This document shows positions 1-5,605 of a stretch of DNA of 5,758 nt, one piece after another. The notes beneath the pieces were generated by a model. The model saw nothing but the letters and a program-made list of their open reading frames with translations. It was not told the origin of the DNA and did not search any database. The stretch covers positions 1 through 5,758 of the forward strand of contig SLIC01000167.1 of assembly GCA_007135845.1 (NCBI GenBank). Reading direction: 5' to 3'. Positions within the stretch are counted from its first letter, which is position 1, and the number at the start of each line of letters is the position of its first letter. The stretch is from Candidatus Brevefilum sp. GTDB lineage: Bacteria; Chloroflexota; Anaerolineae; Anaerolineales; Anaerolineaceae. Made by a program: the position numbers and the translations under genes.

Positions 1-1
1 A

Positions 2-1621
2 CACGAATACCAGACGGACTTATTGATCGTTGGTGCCGGCTTGGGCGGGATTGCTGCTGCTTTGTCCGCCTTAAATATGGGCTGTGACGTGATCCTGGTT
101 GAGGAAACCGATTGGATCGGCGGACAAATGACGGCGCAGGCCGTTCCCCCAGATGAAAACCCCTGGATCGACAGCCATCAAACCGGTTGCACGGCCTCAT
201 ACCGGGCACTCCGTAATCACATCCGCAGCACCTACCGGCAGTATTACCCCCTGACGGCAACGGCAAGGGACAATACCTTTCTCAACCCTGGCATGGGAAA
301 CGTCAGCAAATTATGCCATGAACCCAAAGTGGGATTACAGGCATTAACCGGGATGCTGGCACCCTACCTTGCCAGCGGTAAGCTGCAGCTCTTTTTGGAA
401 CATCAAGCGATTCATGCGGATGTGGTCAATGACAGGGTTGAAAATATAACTTTCGAATCAATGGCTGGTGAACACATTCAAATCAACGCCCGCATGGTGA
501 TTGATGCTACAGAATTGGGCGACCTGCTCCCTCTGGCAGGGGTCGAACATGTGCTTGGGGCAGAGAGCCAGGAACAAACCGGGGAGTTGCATGCCCGGAT
601 GGACGGCCCGGACCCACTTGATCAGCAAGCCATTTCCTGGTGTTTTGCATTGGATTATCGACCGGGCGAAGATCACACGATTGAAAAACCAGAGGATTAC
701 GACTTCTGGGCCCGTTACCAGGCGGATTTCTGGCCAGATAAGCAGTTGAGCTGGGTCACCCCCGATCCCGTTGACCTGCGGCCCGTTTACCGTCCAATTT
801 TCAGAGGACCCAGGGATGCGGCCATCGGTGATGATTTATGGCATTTCCGGCGGGTTTTGTACAAGTACCATTTCCTGGAGGGATTTTTTGACAGCGATAT
901 CACCCTGGTGAATTGGCCGCAGATCGATTACTGGTTGGGGCCATTGGTGGGTGTGCCCGATCAAGAAAAACAGCAGCATTTGCGTGGTGCCCGGCAGCTG
1001 AGCCTGTCATTGCTGTATTGGATGCAAACTCAAGCCCCCCGGGAAGATGGCGGCCTGGGCTACCCGGGTTTAAGGCTGCGTGGCGACCTTTTAGGGACAG
1101 ACGGTCTGGCAAAAACGGTTTATGTCCGCGAGTCCCGGCGTATCCAGGCTGAATTTACGGTCCTTGAGTCGCACTTCGGTGTCGAACAGCGCGGTGATTT
1201 ACGTGGGGCGGAACCATTTTTCGACAGTGTCGGGATTGGCAGCTACCGCATTGATTTACACCCCAGCACGGCCGGTCGAACTTACATCGATATTCCCAGC
1301 TGGCCGTTTCAAATCCCCCTGGGAGCACTGCTGCCGGTCAGGATAAGGAACCTGCTGCCTGCTTGCAAAAACATTGGCACCACGCACATCACCAACGGCT
1401 GCTATCGGCTGCATCCCGTCGAGTGGAACATTGGCGAAGCTGCCGGCGCGCTGGCTGCATTCTCATTGCAAAAGAAGGTCACCCCCCACCAAACGAGGAA
1501 CAACCCAACCCTGCTGGAAGAATTTCAATCGTTATTAACCGGACAGCTGGGATTCGAGCTGGCCTGGCCTGAAGCACTGCGGGTTGAAGCCCGCGATAAG
1601 CTCGACCCCCTCGGGTATTGA
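2..1621 (+). CDS. FAD-dependent oxidoreductase (FAD_oxidored-like), 5' end truncated by window
   Basis: Predicted soluble flavoprotein that binds FAD in an N-terminal Rossmann fold; the substrate cannot be told. The frame is open from base 2 and reads HEYQTDLLIVGAGLGG, so the first beta strand begins upstream of the TTG at base 23 and that TTG is not the real start. Probably only a few codons are missing. Visible signatures are GxGxxG (GAGLGG, bases 32-49), an acidic residue ending the second strand (LVEE, about 95-106), a following IGGQ, an ATELGD segment (about 509-526) typical of the domain closing over FAD, and a C-terminal GCYRLHPVEWNIGEAAGALAA stretch (1397-1459) that matches the conserved FAD-contacting end of FAD_oxidored proteins. 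About 540 residues fits the family. No signal peptide is visible in the part seen. The flavoprotein class is secure; the reaction is unknown. Confidence 0.88.
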   Translation, partial: HEYQTDLLIVGAGLGGIAAALSALNMGCDVILVEETDWIGGQMTAQAVPPDENPWIDSHQTGCTASYRALRNHIRSTYRQYYPLTATARDNTFLNPGMGNVSKLCHEPKVGLQALTGMLAPYLASGKLQLFLEHQAIHADVVNDRVENITFESMAGEHIQINARMVIDATELGDLLPLAGVEHVLGAESQEQTGELHARMDGPDPLDQQAISWCFALDYRPGEDHTIEKPEDYDFWARYQADFWPDKQLSWVTPDPVDLRPVYRPIFRGPRDAAIGDDLWHFRRVLYKYHFLEGFFDSDITLVNWPQIDYWLGPLVGVPDQEKQQHLRGARQLSLSLLYWMQTQAPREDGGLGYPGLRLRGDLLGTDGLAKTVYVRESRRIQAEFTVLESHFGVEQRGDLRGAEPFFDSVGIGSYRIDLHPSTAGRTYIDIPSWPFQIPLGALLPVRIRNLLPACKNIGTTHITNGCYRLHPVEWNIGEAAGALAAFSLQKKVTPHQTRNNPTLLEEFQSLLTGQLGFELAWPEALRVEARDKLDPLGY

Positions 1622-1628
1622 AAGGACC

Positions 1629-1658
1629 TTCTCAATAGGGTCGTTAATTGCGTACAAT
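1629..1658 (+). promoter_or_regulatory. possible sigma70 promoter ahead of the methyltransferase gene
   Basis: TTCTCA (1629-1634, 4 of 6 matches to TTGACA), an 18-nt spacer and TACAAT (1653-1658, 5 of 6 to TATAAT) lie in the AT-rich gap between the FAD enzyme and the next gene. This would leave a leader of about 85 nt. The -35 box is poor, so the call is tentative. No convincing terminator hairpin with a T-run is visible after the FAD gene, so read-through is an alternative. Confidence 0.3.
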
Positions 1659-1751
1659 ATTAATAATCATGTTTTTCGTAAGTAATTCGTTGCAACGACA
1701 GAATTTGGATTAAATCGCGTCATCTAATAAACTTATGCTAAGGAATCTTTC

Positions 1752-2459
1752 ATGACAGACCCGGAAAAGCTCCTGTACCCACAGGCCAGGTCAATGGCAT
1801 ATTTCTTCCACCGCCAGGTTTATCACCTGCTGGCTTTATTGGCCCTGGTACCTGCCACCTGGCTGCTAGGACGCCCCTTTCTGGATGATGTCCAGTGGCT
1901 GGGAATAACTAACACCACCTGGTTTTGGCTTTCCATCGGGTTGGCCGTCGTCCACCAGGTGGTGGTATGGATTGTGTTCCGCCTACAAATCGGATGGGCG
2001 ACTCTCACCCGGGTTTTCGGCCGGGCCGACCTGGTGATTTGGGGGATTTTATTCCAAACCCTACTAACAGGTCGCATTATGTCTGTGATTGGCCTCGCCC
2101 AGACCACCCAAAACACCCTGCCTGCCCCACGCACACTGGCGATGGTTTTGGCATTCATCTTACTGGTCCCTTTTGTTTATCTTATCTGGTCGGTGTTCAG
2201 ATACTTCGGCCTGGTGCGCGCAATGGTAGGCGATCACTTCCGGATCAAGTACCGGCAGATGCCCCTGGAGGACCGTGGAATCTTTAAGTACAGCAGCAAT
2301 GCCATGTATACCTTCGGATTCCTGGTACTGTGGGCCATTGGACTCATCCATCTTTCAATCCCAGCCCTGTTACTGGCAGCCTTCAATCATATCTATATCT
2401 GGGTTCATTATTTCTGCACTGAAAAACCCGACATGCAAATAATATTCGGCTCTGAATAA
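1752..2459 (+). CDS. membrane-bound methyltransferase, PEMT/ICMT-like (phospholipid methyltransferase family)
   Basis: Predicted integral-membrane S-adenosylmethionine-dependent methyltransferase of 235 residues. Hydrophobic segments lie at about residues 24-40, 56-78, 93-106, 128-152 and 185-220; the last is long enough for a helical hairpin. The family signature is C-terminal: GIFKYSSNAMYTFGF (176-190) corresponds to the G-x-(F/Y)-(R/K)-Y-x-x-(N/H)-x-M-Y motif of PEMT/ICMT enzymes. HYFCTEKPDM (219-228) corresponds to their final SAM-binding segment, with E224 the likely conserved acidic residue. The ATG has a good SD (AAGGAA, 1740-1745). The gene sits alone, 130 nt after the FAD gene and 144 nt before the next. 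The natural substrate could be phosphatidylethanolamine, another lipid or a small molecule; sequence alone does not decide. Confidence 0.72.
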   Translation: MTDPEKLLYPQARSMAYFFHRQVYHLLALLALVPATWLLGRPFLDDVQWLGITNTTWFWLSIGLAVVHQVVVWIVFRLQIGWATLTRVFGRADLVIWGILFQTLLTGRIMSVIGLAQTTQNTLPAPRTLAMVLAFILLVPFVYLIWSVFRYFGLVRAMVGDHFRIKYRQMPLEDRGIFKYSSNAMYTFGFLVLWAIGLIHLSIPALLLAAFNHIYIWVHYFCTEKPDMQIIFGSE

Positions 2460-2464
2460 TGACC

Positions 2465-2484
2465 ATCATTGTATCAACGATGAT
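2465..2484. other. short hairpin after the methyltransferase stop codon
   Basis: ATCATTGT (2465-2472) pairs with ACGATGAT (2477-2484) through 8 bp, including one G-U on the + strand RNA, around a 4-nt loop. It begins 5 nt after the stop codon. No T-tract follows, so it is not a standard intrinsic terminator; it may protect the 3' end or be chance. Confidence 0.3.
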
Positions 2485-2603
2485 TATTGAGCTGCTTTAA
2501 CGATCATTGATAAAAACACCATATGGATAAAACAATGGGTTTATGATAGACGGAGTTTGTAAACTGAACCTTGACCTGGTGTAATGAATAAAAGGATCCC
2601 CAA

Positions 2604-2972
2604 ATGAAATTTTCCGCAATTTATGCTGTATGTGTCGGCGCATTGATGCTGTTGCAATGGGGGTTTTTCCTGCTGACGGGCAACGTGCCGGAACTGCAAA
2701 CCGCCCCCTGGAGCATCGCCTTTCACCTGGCGGCCGAGTTTTTAACCGCCATTATGCTGATCATCAGCGGCATAATGCTTTTGAAAACACATCCCCTGGG
2801 GAAACAGATCTTCCTCATATCAGTCGGGATGGTAGTGTATGCCATGGTCAACAGTGCGGGCTATTTTGCCCAGTCCGGCGATTGGATCTTTGTGATCATG
2901 TTTGGGGTTCTGCTGGCCCTGGCAGGTGTCGGTATCGCCCGGGTTTTAGCTGTGAAAATAGCATCCAGATAA
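2604..2972 (+). CDS. small four-helix membrane protein, function unknown
   Basis: A 122-residue, strongly hydrophobic protein with four clear membrane segments at about residues 4-25, 36-60, 67-89 and 94-116. A short loop after helix 1 reads TGNVPEL, and HLAAEF opens helix 2, with H41 and E45 the only charged or ionisable residues well inside a helix. I do not recognise a named family, although the pattern of W19, GNVPEL, HxxAEF and NSAGYFAQ looks like conserved-family sequence rather than random hydrophobic filler. The start is supported by AAAGGA (2591-2596) seven bases before the ATG. It is probably a complete inner-membrane protein with no enzymatic motif. Its neighbours give no clue: the methyltransferase upstream is separated by 144 nt, and a long non-coding region follows. 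Confidence 0.75.
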   Translation: MKFSAIYAVCVGALMLLQWGFFLLTGNVPELQTAPWSIAFHLAAEFLTAIMLIISGIMLLKTHPLGKQIFLISVGMVVYAMVNSAGYFAQSGDWIFVIMFGVLLALAGVGIARVLAVKIASR

Positions 2973-3115
2973 GATTAATTTTGCCTGGATTATCACCCTG
3001 CATTATGTTTTTACTGTTGGAAGAGTCAAGTAAGGACTTTGTTCATTAATAAGCCTATCAACTAAATCCTCACTTTTTTTAAAAATGTCCAATGAACAAA
3101 CCGCAGTTCACGGTG

Positions 3116-3242
3116 ACCTAATACCCAATACCTATTACCTACTTCCTAATCAACTTTTTCCTATTACCCAATACCTATTTCCCATTCACAATTCACCATT
3201 CTCTATTCTCTATTCTCTATTCCCCATTCACCATTCACCATC
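3116..3242. repeat. degenerate heptanucleotide tandem array (about 18 units, consensus NCCYATT)
   Basis: The stretch divides into 7-mers: ACCTAAT, ACCCAAT, ACCTATT, ACCTACT, TCCTAAT, one 8-nt irregular unit (3151-3158), then TCCTATT, ACCCAAT, ACCTATT, TCCCATT, CACAATT, CACCATT, CTCTATT three times, CCCCATT, CACCATT and CACCATC. The phase holds across the array apart from the single 1-nt slip. No G occurs on the + strand from 3116 to 3247 (132 nt). Two related 7-mers, AACCATT and CAACATT, recur at 3281-3294 downstream of the promoter. Heptameric short tandem repeats of this general kind are known from cyanobacterial genomes. Here the array ends 6 nt before a -35 box. Function is unknown. Confidence 0.85.
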
Positions 3243-3248
3243 CCATAG

Positions 3249-3277
3249 TAGACACCCCAGACGATTCTACCTATAAT
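3249..3277 (+). promoter_or_regulatory. sigma70-type promoter for the zinc-finger membrane protein
   Basis: TAGACA (3249-3254, 5 of 6 matches to TTGACA), an ideal 17-nt spacer and a perfect TATAAT (3272-3277). Transcription would start near 3284, giving a leader of about 37 nt to the ATG at 3321. This is the best promoter in the window, and it lies directly downstream of the heptad array. Confidence 0.7.
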
Positions 3278-3320
3278 AGTAACCATTCAACATTCAACAA
3301 AGATCACCCATGGAGGCGTT

Positions 3321-4319
3321 ATGTTTCGAAGAAGCCTTGGCTTTGTTCCCCTGATTTGGCAGTGTGCTTTCTGCAATACCCAGAACCCGGGTCCTATCAA
3401 AAGCTGCACCAGCTGCGGCGCCCCCCAACCAGCGGATGTAGCGTTCCTGCAGGTCGACGAGGAACAATTCAATTTTATTAAAGATGAAGCCCTGATCCGC
3501 ATGGCAAAAGCGGGTCCCGATATCCACTGTCCTTTTTGCGGTACGCGTAACCGGGCCACGGAAGATTTATGCAAGCAGTGCGGTGGTGATCTGAGCTGGG
3601 ACGGCAAACAACGGGAAACTGGATCGCGCGTGCGTACCGTTTCAGAAGCCGAAGCACCTCAACCACCACCATCACAGTCAACAACGGAGAAAAAGAAACG
3701 CAAAACCCCGCTCATTGCCATCTTAGTTGGGTTAGCTGTGGTCGTTGGCTGCATCGTGATGCTGGTGATGTTCTTACGCACGGACGATATCACTGCGGCC
3801 GTCAGCGAAGTTCAATGGGAACGTTCAATTGCAATTGAGGCATATACAACCGTGACAGACAGTGCCTGGTGGGATGAAGTTCCCGAAGGTGGCGAGGTGA
3901 CAACCTGTTCAATGGTCTTTCGCTATAACTCAGAAGAACCGCAGCCCAACGCCACCGAGGTTTGCGGCGAACCTTATGTTGAAGATACCGGAACTGGCAT
4001 TGGCGAGGTCGTGCAGGATTGTACCTTCGAGGTTTACGACGATTATTGTGATTACACGACAATGGCCTGGGTTGCAGTGGATGCCATCACCGAGACTGGT
4101 CAAGACCTGTCTCCTATGTGGCCAACACTCGTACTGGAACCCGATCAGCGCGAAGGGACACGCACTGAGACGTACATCATTACCTTTCGAGATGGCAATA
4201 ACTCCTACCGGTTCAACACCAGCAATGCCCAGCTCTTCACACAGGCGGAAATTGGCAGCCGCTGGACCCTGCAAATCAACCAATTTGGTGGTGTACAATC
4301 GATAGAACCTGCCAATTAA
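3321..4319 (+). CDS. membrane-anchored protein with tandem RanBP2-like zinc fingers and a cysteine-bearing outer domain
   Basis: A 332-residue single-pass membrane protein. Zinc motif 1 (residues 13-32) is W-x-C-x2-C-x3-N-x6-C-x2-C, with W13, C15, C18, N22, C29 and C32: exactly the RanBP2-type finger spacing. Motif 2 (70-87) repeats C-x2-C-x3-N-x6-C-x2-C with C70, C73, N77, C84 and C87 but lacks the leading Trp. A Pro/Ser/Gln-rich linker (112-122), a basic patch (124-128) and one membrane helix (about 130-152) follow; the positive patch predicts the zinc part inside and the C-terminal 180 residues outside. The outer domain carries WERSIAIEAY (166-175), WWDEVP (183-188) and four cysteines (196, 215, 234, 243) that could form disulfides. 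I recall a similar WERSI-type outer domain on zinc-ribbon proteins of Chloroflexota, none with a known function. The start follows GGAGG (3312-3316) at a short 4-nt spacing. Partner unknown; possibly a zinc-dependent RNA- or protein-binding membrane sensor. Confidence 0.82.
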   Translation: MFRRSLGFVPLIWQCAFCNTQNPGPIKSCTSCGAPQPADVAFLQVDEEQFNFIKDEALIRMAKAGPDIHCPFCGTRNRATEDLCKQCGGDLSWDGKQRETGSRVRTVSEAEAPQPPPSQSTTEKKKRKTPLIAILVGLAVVVGCIVMLVMFLRTDDITAAVSEVQWERSIAIEAYTTVTDSAWWDEVPEGGEVTTCSMVFRYNSEEPQPNATEVCGEPYVEDTGTGIGEVVQDCTFEVYDDYCDYTTMAWVAVDAITETGQDLSPMWPTLVLEPDQREGTRTETYIITFRDGNNSYRFNTSNAQLFTQAEIGSRWTLQINQFGGVQSIEPAN

Positions 4320-4333
4320 GGTCGATATTGTAG

Positions 4334-4339
4334 TATAAT
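4334..4339 (+). promoter_or_regulatory. consensus -10 box before the peroxiredoxin gene
   Basis: A perfect TATAAT lies 15 nt after the preceding stop codon. The best -35 candidate is CTGCCA (4309-4314, 4 of 6), but the spacer of 19 nt is long, so the promoter may need an activator or be weak. Transcription would begin near 4346, about 49 nt before the ATG. Confidence 0.4.
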
Positions 4340-4379
4340 TTTCCGTTTGTATGAACTAACCAAGTTATTTATTCTTTAT

Positions 4380-4385
4380 GGAGGA
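4380..4385 (+). promoter_or_regulatory. ribosome binding site that fixes the peroxiredoxin start
   Basis: GGAGGA lies 9 nt before the ATG at 4395. The in-frame TTG at 4347 would add 16 residues but has no SD and would sit on the predicted transcript's first bases, so 4395 is the supported start. Confidence 0.75.
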
Positions 4386-4394
4386 ATAACCCTA

Positions 4395-4943
4395 ATGGAA
4401 ATTTACGAATATGCAAAAGTCGGTGAACCTGCACCTTATTTTGAGATGCTGAGCACCAAAAATATGGATACCCTGGATGAGGTCGTCACCCTGGATGATT
4501 ACAAGGGTAAATGGCTGATCCTGTTTTTCTATCCTTACGATTTCACCTTTGTGTGCCCCACCGAAATTTTGGCACTCTCAGAACGCTATGAAGAATTCGA
4601 AGCACTTAACACGGATATCCTGGGCGTATCAACCGACTCGGTCTTCTCGCACCGTGCCTGGCTGTTGACACCAGAAGAGGAGAACGGCATCATGGGCACC
4701 AAGTATCCCCTGGCATCTGATAACACCCATGTCGTGGCAGAAGCCTATGGTGTTTTGGTAGAACAGGAAGGCGCAGCACTGCGCGGCCTGTTCATCATCG
4801 ATCCTGATGGCATCCTGCAGTATTCGGTGGTTCACAACATGAATGTCGGCCGCAGCGTTGATGAGACACTGCGCGTCTTAGAAGGCCTGCAAGCGGGTGG
4901 TTTATGCGGCGCCGACTGGGAACCGGGCCAAGACCTGCTTTAA
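4395..4943 (+). CDS. typical 2-Cys peroxiredoxin (AhpC/Prx1 subfamily)
   Basis: A thiol peroxidase that reduces H2O2, alkyl hydroperoxides or peroxynitrite; 182 residues, cytoplasmic. The active-site motif PYDFTFVCPTE contains P47, T51 and the peroxidatic C54 (P-x3-T-x2-C). R130 in LRGLFIID completes the conserved peroxidatic site. The resolving cysteine is C171 in GLCGADWEPG, where the family usually has an (E/K)VCPA-W-PG segment. VGRSVDETLR (151-160) is the classical Prx1 helix. The GGLG loop of over-oxidation-sensitive enzymes is replaced by ENGIMG, and the protein ends only 11 residues after C171 with no C-terminal YF helix, so a peroxide-robust enzyme is expected. The next gene, 20 nt downstream, is a thioredoxin-like protein and a plausible reductant. 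Confidence 0.95.
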   Translation: MEIYEYAKVGEPAPYFEMLSTKNMDTLDEVVTLDDYKGKWLILFFYPYDFTFVCPTEILALSERYEEFEALNTDILGVSTDSVFSHRAWLLTPEEENGIMGTKYPLASDNTHVVAEAYGVLVEQEGAALRGLFIIDPDGILQYSVVHNMNVGRSVDETLRVLEGLQAGGLCGADWEPGQDLL

Positions 4944-4944
4944 C

Positions 4945-4955
4945 CTCCTGAGGAG
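4945..4955 (+). promoter_or_regulatory. SD of the thioredoxin-like gene inside a small self-complementary hairpin
   Basis: GAGGAG (4950-4955) is the SD, 8 nt before the ATG at 4964. CTCC (4945-4948) just before it can pair with GGAG (4952-4955) around a 3-nt loop, masking the SD. The upstream stop codon ends at 4943, so a ribosome finishing the peroxiredoxin would open the stem. The four base pairs make it modest. Confidence 0.45.
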
Positions 4956-4963
4956 ACCACCCC

Positions 4964-5410
4964 ATGCCAATGCGACTTAAGACACCGATGCCTTCGTTGG
5001 AAGGCATAACAGAATGGATTCATGGTGAACCCGACCTGGAAGCGTTACAAGGACAACCGGTCCTGGTGTACTTCTGGGCAGCCAGCTGCCACATTTGCCA
5101 TGATAATATGCCTAAGCTGCAAGCCTGGCGGGATACTTACGTCCCGAAAGGGCTGAAAATGATCAGCATCCACTGCCCGAGGATGAAGGCTGATACCAAC
5201 ATCGCAAAAGTTAAAACATCCGTCGAAGCATGTGGAATCGTTGAAGCTTGCGGCATTGATAACATGCACAGGGTCAAGAAAGCCTTTGATAATGAACTCT
5301 GGCCAGCATATTTCCTCTTCGATAAAGAGGGGAACCTGAAACGGCGTGCCGCCGGTAATGCCGGCATCGGCATGCTGCAGCCTATCCTCGAGGAAATGTT
5401 CGCCGAATAA
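4964..5410 (+). CDS. thioredoxin-fold (TlpA-like) thiol-disulfide protein, cytoplasmic
   Basis: A 148-residue thioredoxin-family protein. Strand VLVYFWAASC leads into the redox site C42-H-I-C45, followed by the MPKLQAW helix, and a cis-proline occurs in WPAYFLFD (P114). The insertion between them (about residues 68-100, including IHCPRMK with C71) is typical of TlpA/ResA-like rather than classical thioredoxins. No signal peptide or membrane helix is present, so unlike most TlpA proteins it should act in the cytoplasm. It probably reduces the adjacent peroxiredoxin or another partner; that role is inferred from adjacency. Residues 87-98 are an exact duplication (VEACGI twice), adding C90 and C96. 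The first ATG (4964) is better spaced from the SD than the ATG at 4970. A strong terminator follows 22 nt after the stop. Confidence 0.87.
   Translation: MPMRLKTPMPSLEGITEWIHGEPDLEALQGQPVLVYFWAASCHICHDNMPKLQAWRDTYVPKGLKMISIHCPRMKADTNIAKVKTSVEACGIVEACGIDNMHRVKKAFDNELWPAYFLFDKEGNLKRRAAGNAGIGMLQPILEEMFAE
5222..5257. repeat. 18-bp tandem duplication encoding VEACGI twice
   Basis: Copy 1 (5222-5239) and copy 2 (5240-5257) each encode VEACGI. Five of six codons differ, each only at its third position, so the peptide repeat is exact while the DNA repeat has 13 of 18 identical bases. Confidence 0.8.
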
Positions 5411-5432
5411 TTCTGAAACCTTATTTGCATCG

Positions 5433-5468
5433 AAAACGCCTGATGATGACACACATCAGGCGTTTTTT
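5433..5468 (+). terminator. strong rho-independent terminator, probably bidirectional
   Basis: A 13-bp perfect stem (5433-5445 with 5454-5466) with GC-rich centre CGCCTGATG and an 8-nt loop, running into six T (5463-5468). The four A at the left arm give four U on the minus-strand transcript, so it can also stop the convergent gene arriving from the right. Confidence 0.93.
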
Positions 5469-5484
5469 ATTATCAGGCAATGCC

Positions 5485-5539
5485 CCCGGGATTGCTTTGA
5501 TGCTATTAAGCCAGTGAAGCTAACAAACATAATCCCGGG
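5485..5539. repeat. 9-bp inverted repeat CCCGGGATT ... AATCCCGGG with 37-nt spacer
   Basis: CCCGGGATT (5485-5493) is exactly complementary to AATCCCGGG (5531-5539). It lies between the shared terminator and the end of the minus-strand gene. There is no T-run on either side, so it is not a second intrinsic terminator; it may be a 3' structure on the minus-strand transcript or a protein-binding site. Confidence 0.55.
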
Positions 5540-5605
5540 AGTCTAGTTTAATACGCGTTTCTAGTATTGTGGATCTCAGAAAAGACTGAACTCACTGCAG
5601 ACTTC

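Larger units (their letters stand above)
2973..3320. other. 348-nt intergenic region: AT-rich spacer, heptad array, promoter, leader
   Basis: No gene is supported here. Bases 2973-3115 are AT-rich spacer containing a T7-A5 run (3074-3085) with no GC-rich hairpin before it. Bases 3116-3242 are the heptad array, 3249-3277 the promoter, and about 3284-3320 the leader of the next gene. The only ATG-initiated frame of note (3085-3276) is the heptad array read as protein and lacks an SD. Confidence 0.7.

Noticed and set aside
23..25. TTG as the start of the FAD oxidoreductase
   Set aside because: The frame is open to the window edge and the residues before it (YQTDL) belong to the first Rossmann strand.
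2630..3049. 139-codon frame overlapping the four-helix membrane protein
   Set aside because: Shifted frame of a well-supported gene with an SD; the product is Arg/Gly/Pro-rich shadow sequence.
3074..3085. T7-A5 run as a terminator for the small membrane protein
   Set aside because: No stable hairpin precedes the T-run; only a 4-bp stem is possible nearby.
3116..3242. Heptad array as a CRISPR array
   Set aside because: Units are 7 nt and contiguous; there are no 25-40 nt repeats with unique spacers and no cas genes.
3085..3276. 63-codon open frame across the heptad array
   Set aside because: It is the repeat read as protein, with no SD before the ATG and no domain-like sequence.
3930..4298. 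Minus-strand and +1-frame open frames within the zinc-finger protein gene
   Set aside because: They overlap a coding region supported by motifs, topology and promoter; no SD or domain supports them.
4347..4394. Upstream TTG start for the peroxiredoxin
   Set aside because: No SD, adjacent to the predicted transcription start, and the added residues are not family-like; the ATG at 4395 has GGAGGA at 9 nt.
5045..5452. 135-codon minus-strand open frame opposite the thioredoxin-like gene
   Set aside because: It lies antisense to a clear thioredoxin-fold gene, would have to cross the terminator, and has no recognisable domain.
5346..5546. 66-codon plus-strand frame across the terminator
   Set aside because: It starts inside the thioredoxin-like gene and reads through the terminator hairpin with no SD.
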